DNA from: Clostridia bacterium
GTDB lineage: Bacteria; Bacillota; Clostridia; Oscillospirales; Acutalibacteraceae
Assembly: GCA_900768075.1 (NCBI GenBank)
Contig: CAAGBN010000068.1
Location: 1-64,000 of the forward strand
Reading direction: 5' to 3'
DNA: 64,000 bases
The stretch's first letter is position 1. Each line of letters begins with the position of its first letter. The translations under genes and the position numbers were made by a program. Below, one piece after another: positions 59,373 through 64,000 of this stretch. The notes under the pieces are model-generated. The model saw only the letters and a program-made list of their open reading frames with translations, did not search any database and had not been told where the DNA came from.

Positions 59373-60716
59373 ATGAACACACCACTGAGTGATTTTCTTG
59401 AGAAATATTCAGCAGAAAACAAGGTGCGCTTTCATATGCCGGGTCACAAGGGCAGACCTGTGACAGGTACTGAAGAGCTTGATATCACCGAGGTTGACGG
59501 TGCAGATGTGCTTTACAGCGCCTCGGGTGTAATTAAAGAGAGTATGGACAATGCTTCTGCTCTTTTCGGTACTGCTAAAACTCTCTACAGCACTGAGGGT
59601 TCATCTCTTTCAATCAGGGCTATGGTGTATCTTCTGAAGCTTTATGCTTTAAGAAAGGGTGAAAAGCCTGAAATATTGGCTTTCCGTAATGCCCATAAGA
59701 CCTTCATCACTGCTTGTGCCGTAACAGATACAGAAATAACCTGGCTTTACGGCAAGGGAAATAAGGGTATAACCTGCTGTGATATTGATGCTGAGGATGT
59801 AAGAGAATATCTCGAAAGCAGAGAAAAACTGCCTACTGCGCTTTATGTGACTTCGCCCGACTATCTGGGCAATATGGCTGATATCAAGGCACTCTCTGAG
59901 CTTTGCAGTGAAAAAGGCATAATCCTCGCTATTGATAATGCTCACGGAGCGTATCTCAACTTTCTTCCTGAAAATATCCACCCCATAACCTTAGGTGCGG
60001 ATATCTGCTGTGACTCTGCTCATAAAACTCTGCCTGTGCTTACAGGTGGCGCATATCTTCATATCAGCAAAAAAGCCCTCTCACTTTTCAGTGAAAAGGC
60101 TGAATATGCACTATCTCTCTTTGCATCCACGAGTCCGTCATATCTGATTATGTGCTCTCTTGATAAGGCTAACGGCTTGATTGGTGCCGACTATAAAGAT
60201 AGTCTTGCAGTTTTCATCGGCAAGGTACAAGGTCTTAAAGACAGCCTTACAGCTAAAGGCTATTCTTTCGTTGGAGATGAGCCACTAAAGCTCACATTTG
60301 AGAGTAAAAAATACGGATACAAGGGTACAGAATTGGCAGAGTACCTTTACAGCAAAAACATAGTCTGTGAGTTCAGCGATGAAGATTACACAGTGCTTAT
60401 GCTGACACCGTCAAATACAGGGGATGAGCTTTCATATCTCAAAGAGGTGCTTTCTGATTTACCTTTGAGAGAACAAATCACAGCTAATCCTCCTCGTTTA
60501 ACAAAGCCTGAAAGAGCAGTGCCTTTAAGCGAGTGCATTTATATGCCCACGGAAAAAATCAGCACTCAGGCATCTTTGGGCAGAATCTGCGGTGCTGTCA
60601 ATGTCAGCTGTCCTCCTGCTGTGCCGATTGTTATTGCAGGTGAGAGAATAGGCGAGAGTGAAAAGGCTCTGCTGGACTATTACGGTGTGACGGAGATTGA
60701 AGTTATAAGTGAATAA
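59373..60716 (+). CDS. Orn/Lys/Arg decarboxylase-like PLP enzyme
   Basis: A 447-residue fold-type I enzyme of the major Orn/Lys/Arg decarboxylase domain family without the N-terminal wing domain, as in B. subtilis SpeA/YaaO. The N terminus shows FHMPGHKGR, then EVDGADVLY, FRNAHKT, IDNAHGAYL and the PLP Lys in CDSAHKTLPVLTGGAYL. A C-terminal domain ends with IPTEK-like PTEKIS and CPPAVPIVIAGERI. The amino acid used is uncertain. It follows the SCIFF maturase gene by one base, so it is cotranscribed. Confidence 0.87.
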   Translation: MNTPLSDFLEKYSAENKVRFHMPGHKGRPVTGTEELDITEVDGADVLYSASGVIKESMDNASALFGTAKTLYSTEGSSLSIRAMVYLLKLYALRKGEKPEILAFRNAHKTFITACAVTDTEITWLYGKGNKGITCCDIDAEDVREYLESREKLPTALYVTSPDYLGNMADIKALSELCSEKGIILAIDNAHGAYLNFLPENIHPITLGADICCDSAHKTLPVLTGGAYLHISKKALSLFSEKAEYALSLFASTSPSYLIMCSLDKANGLIGADYKDSLAVFIGKVQGLKDSLTAKGYSFVGDEPLKLTFESKKYGYKGTELAEYLYSKNIVCEFSDEDYTVLMLTPSNTGDELSYLKEVLSDLPLREQITANPPRLTKPERAVPLSECIYMPTEKISTQASLGRICGAVNVSCPPAVPIVIAGERIGESEKALLDYYGVTEIEVISE

Positions 60717-60722
60717 GAATTT

Positions 60723-60753
60723 AAGAGACAAGACTTGAACTTGTCTCTTTTTT
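60723..60753 (+). terminator. terminator of SCIFF locus operon
   Basis: Perfect 10-bp stem aagagacaag (60723-60732) with cttgtctctt (60740-60749) and a T tract. Confidence 0.85.
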
Positions 60754-60773
60754 GTATGTAATTAAATAAAGTG

Positions 60774-60803
60774 TTGATTTTTTTTGCATTAAAATGCTAA
60801 AAT
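60774..60803 (+). promoter_or_regulatory. promoter of hairpin RNA
   Basis: TTGATT (60774-60779) and TAAAAT (60798-60803), 18-bp spacing. The predicted start, about 60810, coincides with the first paired base of the RNA. Confidence 0.7.
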
Positions 60804-60809
60804 GATTTT

Positions 60810-61022
60810 GCCAAGCAAATCTTAATAACAAAGAAAGGTATTCCTTTGATTTTTTCCAAGGGGGTATTGTGCCCTTTTGTCTTTTTGCATATCAAATTGG
60901 ATTCGTTAAAAACGCGATTCCACTTGATGTGCAATTGGTTTACCTTTTGTGATTAAGATTTGTTTGGCGACAATCGGAGTTGCGTTTTATGTGTGCCAGC
61001 TTCGGTTGGCGCACTTTTTTAT
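60810..61022 (+). ncRNA. structured small RNA, 6S-like shape
   Basis: A 17-bp closing stem (60810-60826 with 60952-60968, one G-U) continues as acaaa...aggta with tacct...tttgt. A large asymmetric internal bubble follows, with a small hairpin (aaggg/ccctt near 60859-60877). The apical stem is gcatatcaa with ttgatgtgc (60887/60931), extended by ggattcg/cgattcc. After the closed hairpin comes a separate terminator (60991-61022, gtgtgccagc/gttggcgcac, loop ttcg, T tract). A long interrupted hairpin with central bubble and its own promoter is the 6S RNA architecture. The identity is inferred from shape, not sequence. Confidence 0.6.
60991..61022 (+). terminator. terminator of the hairpin RNA
   Basis: Stem gtgtgccagc with gttggcgcac (two G-U pairs) around ttcg, then seven T. 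Confidence 0.85.
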
Positions 61023-61061
61023 TTTGTGGGGTAAAATTGTGTAGCTTCGTGAAAGGAGAAA

Positions 61062-61106
61062 ATGAAGAAAACAAACCACAAAAATATAAATGAAAGGATT
61101 TTTTAA
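61062..61106 (+). CDS. 14-residue leader peptide frame
   Basis: ATG 61062 follows GAAAGGAG (61051-61058) at optimal distance. Fourteen sense codons end in TAA at 61104-61106, and the next base starts the ATG of the secreted-protein gene. It is Lys/Asn-rich and contains an internal GAAAGGA that serves as the ribosome binding site of the next gene. It may couple or pace translation; chance is not excluded. Confidence 0.45.
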   Translation: MKKTNHKNINERIF

Positions 61107-61919
61107 ATGAAAAAATTATTATCACTTGTGCTTGCAGTTATTATGCTTTTATCCATAATGCCTATGGCTTATGCTGAGCGAGCTACATATTCACCTGAAA
61201 TTGAGGAGTATATTGAGGATTATATAAAAGCGTACGCTTATGTTAATAGTGTATATGAACCTCGTGAACAGAATTTGGAAGTTAATGACATAATTCTTGA
61301 AGCTATCGGTGAAAACACTGCGATTTTCCCAAAGTATGAAAATCTCATTAACATTGAAGCTGATGGCCGATTAGAGGAAATTACTGCTTCGCATGAGTGC
61401 TTTAAAAAAGGTATTGATGAGGTGGAGAAAAAAATTGCTGACGGTGAACTTGTTGTTGTTATAAATTTTTATGAATTTTGGAAATGTTTTTGGTATCTTG
61501 AATGTTGTTATTACAGTTCAAAAGATTATATGGAATTAAATGATAGAGTTAAAAATTTAAAAAGCGACAAATATATTGAAGCTGAAATCGCTATAGATAC
61601 AGTTTATGAAATATTGAGAAGGGAAGATAATACATACACCCAGGCTGAATTTGATGCTGCTATGGAAATAATTAAACCTTTTTTTAATTCATGTTGTGCT
61701 TGCCTTGATGGCAACCACCCATACGGCGAATATATATCAGATAACAATGCAACCGAAGAAGCAGACGGCACAAAGACAGCTACCTGTGAATTCTGCGGTG
61801 CAACCGATACAATAACCGATGAGGGCACAAAGCTCCCAAAAGAAAAAGCTACATTACTTGAAATGATTTTTGATCTTATACAAGATTTCTTTGATTTGAT
61901 TTTCTCTATGTTTAAATAA
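61107..61919 (+). CDS. secreted protein with Cys module and amphipathic tail
   Basis: A 270-residue exported protein with signal peptide MKKLLSLVLAVIMLLS and a cleavage site near AYAER. The central 150 residues are acidic and helical and include a Trp/Cys cluster (EFWKCFWYLECCYY). Near residues 205-245 lies a module with the pattern ATEEADGTKTATCEFCGA, a CxxC repeat common in clostridial surface proteins. The C-terminal helix (LLEMIFDLIQDFFDLIFSMF) is strongly amphipathic. No function is recognised. AT-rich codons. Confidence 0.78.
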   Translation: MKKLLSLVLAVIMLLSIMPMAYAERATYSPEIEEYIEDYIKAYAYVNSVYEPREQNLEVNDIILEAIGENTAIFPKYENLINIEADGRLEEITASHECFKKGIDEVEKKIADGELVVVINFYEFWKCFWYLECCYYSSKDYMELNDRVKNLKSDKYIEAEIAIDTVYEILRREDNTYTQAEFDAAMEIIKPFFNSCCACLDGNHPYGEYISDNNATEEADGTKTATCEFCGATDTITDEGTKLPKEKATLLEMIFDLIQDFFDLIFSMFK

Positions 61920-61923
61920 AAAC

Positions 61924-61961
61924 CAAAAGGCAACTACCACACAGTAGTTGCCTTGAATTTT
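61924..61961 (+). terminator. terminator of secreted protein gene
   Basis: Stem aaggcaactac with gtagttgcctt around acacaca-type loop, then a T-rich tract. Confidence 0.8.
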
Positions 61962-62014
61962 TGTACAGAGCCTTAGTCTTAGTATCTCTTTCTTATACCG
62001 CCAAAAACGTCGGG

Positions 62015-62875
62015 TCAGTTGGTGAATTTACTTTTTGATACATACTCCTTTGGAGTTATGCCATATTCTGCTGTGAAAGCCCGGTAAAACCCTGCATAAT
62101 CATTGAATCCGCAGTGTATAGCTGCAGTTGTGGGCTTGATGCCGCTTGAAAGCATCTGCTTTGCATTGATGAGTCTTTTAAGGGTGATGTATCTGTTGAC
62201 AGATGTGCCGACCACACTGTTAAAGGCGTGAGAAAGATAATACTTACTGATGAAAAAATCATCGGCTATAGATGAAAGCGAAATCTTTTCGCAGTAGTGC
62301 TGATTGATATAAGAGAGCACATCGGGGATAAAAGGAAAAGAGGATTTGTCGCTTTCAACCTTTTTATCTGTGCTGAGGGTGAGTCTGTTGAGCTCAACTA
62401 AAAATCGGGTGAGTATAGCCTCTGCAGCAAGGTCGCTGCCATAGTCGGTGCTTGAGGATTCTTCTATAAGCTCCCCGAGCTTTGAGGATATATATTTCTG
62501 CTGAGGCTTCGAGAGCCTGAGCAGGTTAGTGTGCTGTGGGTTGGTGTTGTCGAAGCACTGACTTAAGCTTGTATTATTATTGCAAAGTCGGGAAAGATAG
62601 TTTTTGTTTATCCATAATACAATACGCTCATAGGGGTTCTGGTCAGGCCTGATTCTCGGCTGATGAAGCTCAAGGGGATTGATGAGAAGCAGATCGCCCT
62701 CTTTCAGAAGATAGCTCTTACCCTCTACGTTATATTCCACATTTCCGCTGATAAAAAAGTAAACCTCATAGAAGTCGTGCTGATGCACAGCGACACCCTC
62801 AAACTTAGGATCACGGTAATGGAAAATCTCAAAAGCAGAGCTTGACATACTCTGTCTGGGGTCAAAAACCTGCAT
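62015..62875 (-). CDS. AraC-family transcriptional regulator
   Basis: A 286-residue regulator with an N-terminal cupin-type ligand domain (HQHDFYEVYFFISG, YLLKEGDLLLINPLELHQP; residues 25-80) and a C-terminal double helix-turn-helix (about 185-283: KISLSSIADDFFISKYYLSHAF, TTAAIHCGFNDYAGFYRAFTAEYGITPKEY). It is transcribed divergently from uxaC, 117 bp apart, so it probably activates hexuronate catabolism in response to glucuronate, galacturonate or a derivative. Confidence 0.92.
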   Translation of the reverse strand: MQVFDPRQSMSSSAFEIFHYRDPKFEGVAVHQHDFYEVYFFISGNVEYNVEGKSYLLKEGDLLLINPLELHQPRIRPDQNPYERIVLWINKNYLSRLCNNNTSLSQCFDNTNPQHTNLLRLSKPQQKYISSKLGELIEESSSTDYGSDLAAEAILTRFLVELNRLTLSTDKKVESDKSSFPFIPDVLSYINQHYCEKISLSSIADDFFISKYYLSHAFNSVVGTSVNRYITLKRLINAKQMLSSGIKPTTAAIHCGFNDYAGFYRAFTAEYGITPKEYVSKSKFTN

Positions 62876-62992
62876 AAAATCACCTCTTTTATATCATATA
62901 GCAATATAAACAATCAGTCAAGCAATTTTTACAATTTTTATTGTGAAAATAATGTGGTAAAATTAAAATACTAAAATAGGAGGACTATGTCA
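62876..62992. promoter_or_regulatory. divergent regulator/uxaC promoter region
   Basis: A -10-like TAAAAT (62958-62963) lies before uxaC with no good -35 box, as expected for an activator-dependent promoter. The acaat...attgt inverted pair near 62931-62945 is a candidate binding site. Not proven. Confidence 0.4.
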
Positions 62993-64000
62993 ATGACAGA
63001 GTTTATGACAAAGGATTTTCTTCTTGATACTGACACGGCAAAGGTGCTTTATCACGATTATGCGGCTAAACTCCCCATTATCGACTACCACTGCCACGTA
63101 AGTCCCAAGGAGATATATGAAGACTTAAGATTTGAAAACATTACTCAGCTCTGGCTTTACGGTGACCATTACAAATGGCGTCTTATGAGAAGCAACGGAG
63201 TCAGTGAAGAGTATATCACAGGCAAGAACACAAGCGATAAGGACAAGTTTCTGAAATTCGCTGAAACTCTGCCTAAGGCTATCGGTAATCCCATGTATCA
63301 TTGGTGCCACTTTGAGCTTAAGCGTTACTTCGGTTATGAGGGCATCCTCAATGCTGACACAGCTGAAGAGGTCTGGAACGTAACAAGCGAAAGGCTCAAG
63401 GAAGCTCATATGAGTGTTCGCGGAATTATCGAAATGAGCAACGTCTCATTTATCGGTACAACTGACGATCCTGTTGATTCACTTGAGTGGCACGGCAAAA
63501 TTGCTGAGGATAAGAGCTTCAAGACTATTGTAGCTCCCTCATTCAGACCCGACAAAGCATTTAACCTTAATGCAGATATCTTCCCCGGTTACATAAAGAC
63601 TCTCAGTGAGGTTTCAGGTGTAGAAATCAAAGACATCGCAGCACTTAAAGAGGCTCTTTATAAGAGAATGAAGCACTTCGATGCTTTCGGCTGTAAGGCA
63701 AGTGACCACGGTATTAACTATCCCGTTTACTGTGAAATGAGCGAGGACGAAATGAATGCCGCTCTTCTTAAGGCTATGGCAGGTGAAAAGGTAAGCGAAA
63801 AAGAGCTTGAAGCTGTACAGACTGAAATGATTCTCTTCTGCAGCGAAAAATATGCTGAGCTCGGTTGGGCAATGCAGATTCATTATAATTGTATGAGAAA
63901 CCCCAACACAGTAATGTTTAATAAGCTCGGTCCCGATACAGGCTTTGACGTTATCGGACCTCACAATGGTTCAGTTGCTCTTGCTAAGCTTCTCGATAAG
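62993..64000 (+). CDS. uxaC: glucuronate isomerase (uronate isomerase), partial
   Basis: The first 336 codons; the gene runs off the window. The amidohydrolase-like barrel has the metal motif DYHCHVSPKEI near residue 28. Family segments include LWLYGDHYKWRLMR, IIEMSNVSFIGTTDDP, ASDHGINYPVY and MQIHYNCMRNPN. It converts glucuronate to fructuronate and galacturonate to tagaturonate. ATG 62993 is chosen because AGGAGGA (62978-62984) is eight bases away; the Met at 62987 is only two bases away. Confidence 0.95.
   Translation, partial: MTEFMTKDFLLDTDTAKVLYHDYAAKLPIIDYHCHVSPKEIYEDLRFENITQLWLYGDHYKWRLMRSNGVSEEYITGKNTSDKDKFLKFAETLPKAIGNPMYHWCHFELKRYFGYEGILNADTAEEVWNVTSERLKEAHMSVRGIIEMSNVSFIGTTDDPVDSLEWHGKIAEDKSFKTIVAPSFRPDKAFNLNADIFPGYIKTLSEVSGVEIKDIAALKEALYKRMKHFDAFGCKASDHGINYPVYCEMSEDEMNAALLKAMAGEKVSEKELEAVQTEMILFCSEKYAELGWAMQIHYNCMRNPNTVMFNKLGPDTGFDVIGPHNGSVALAKLLDK

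Noticed and set aside
1..64000. tRNA and rRNA genes
   Set aside because: No cloverleaf with tRNA consensus loops or rRNA segments were recognised on either strand; the cloverleaf repeats lack tRNA consensus bases.

Overview
The window looks like chromosome from a Gram-positive anaerobe of class Clostridia, most likely the Ruminococcaceae/Oscillospiraceae. Evidence seen in the sequence: AGGAGG-type ribosome binding sites, many TTGACA-17-TATAAT promoters, a T-box leader, AddAB rather than RecBCD, and a SCIFF peptide with its radical SAM maturase (a clostridial marker). No species can be named from the sequence alone.

Positions 1-7200 hold a decaying integrative mobilizable element. It carries a leftward tyrosine recombinase, an oriT-like stretch with paired inverted repeats, a MobC-like protein, a MOB relaxase, a ParB-like protein, a TnpW-like protein and a TnpX-like large serine recombinase. 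Two left-hand reading frames carry single-base lesions: an amber codon at codon 3, and ATC where ATG is expected.

Positions 7200-26700 are ordinary chromosome: an Asp/Ala-exchanger-type permease, an MGMT-family protein, an SLC13/NhaD-type permease behind a riboswitch-like leader, an ECF sigma/anti-sigma pair, YdcF, an aldo-keto reductase, T-box-controlled pheST, a GtrA protein, and a leftward run of phosphatase, ymdB, a family 5 binding protein, recG, luxS and an M23 peptidase. Positions 26700-43400 hold addBA, rpmE, yigZ-dgt, a lipoprotein gene bracketed by AT-rich inverted repeats, dnaG-rpoD, rlmA, ybaK, a 40-residue tryptophan-rich small protein, rimM-trmD and HPr. Positions 43400-49600 are leftward: a cysteine-rich membrane protein, a cobalamin-riboswitch-controlled ECF S component with a DUF4430 protein, a GH36-like glycosidase, a DUF3048 lipoprotein and two paralogous secreted proteins.

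Positions 49700-57411 are a complete leftward histidine operon, yerC(hisR)-hisZ-G-D-C-B-H-A-F-IE. After it come the SCIFF locus (peptide, maturase, Orn/Lys/Arg decarboxylase-like enzyme), a structured non-coding RNA with its own promoter and terminator (6S-like shape), a secreted protein behind a leader peptide, and an AraC regulator divergent from uxaC, which runs off the window.

The best leads beyond routine annotation are: a SCIFF peptide with Gly where characterised peptides have the thioether-acceptor Thr37; a dispersed repeat of about 120 bp whose three copies keep a four-stem cloverleaf by compensatory changes; the unassigned riboswitch-like leader at 9003-9216; the hairpin RNA at 60810-61020; and the 40-residue small protein.
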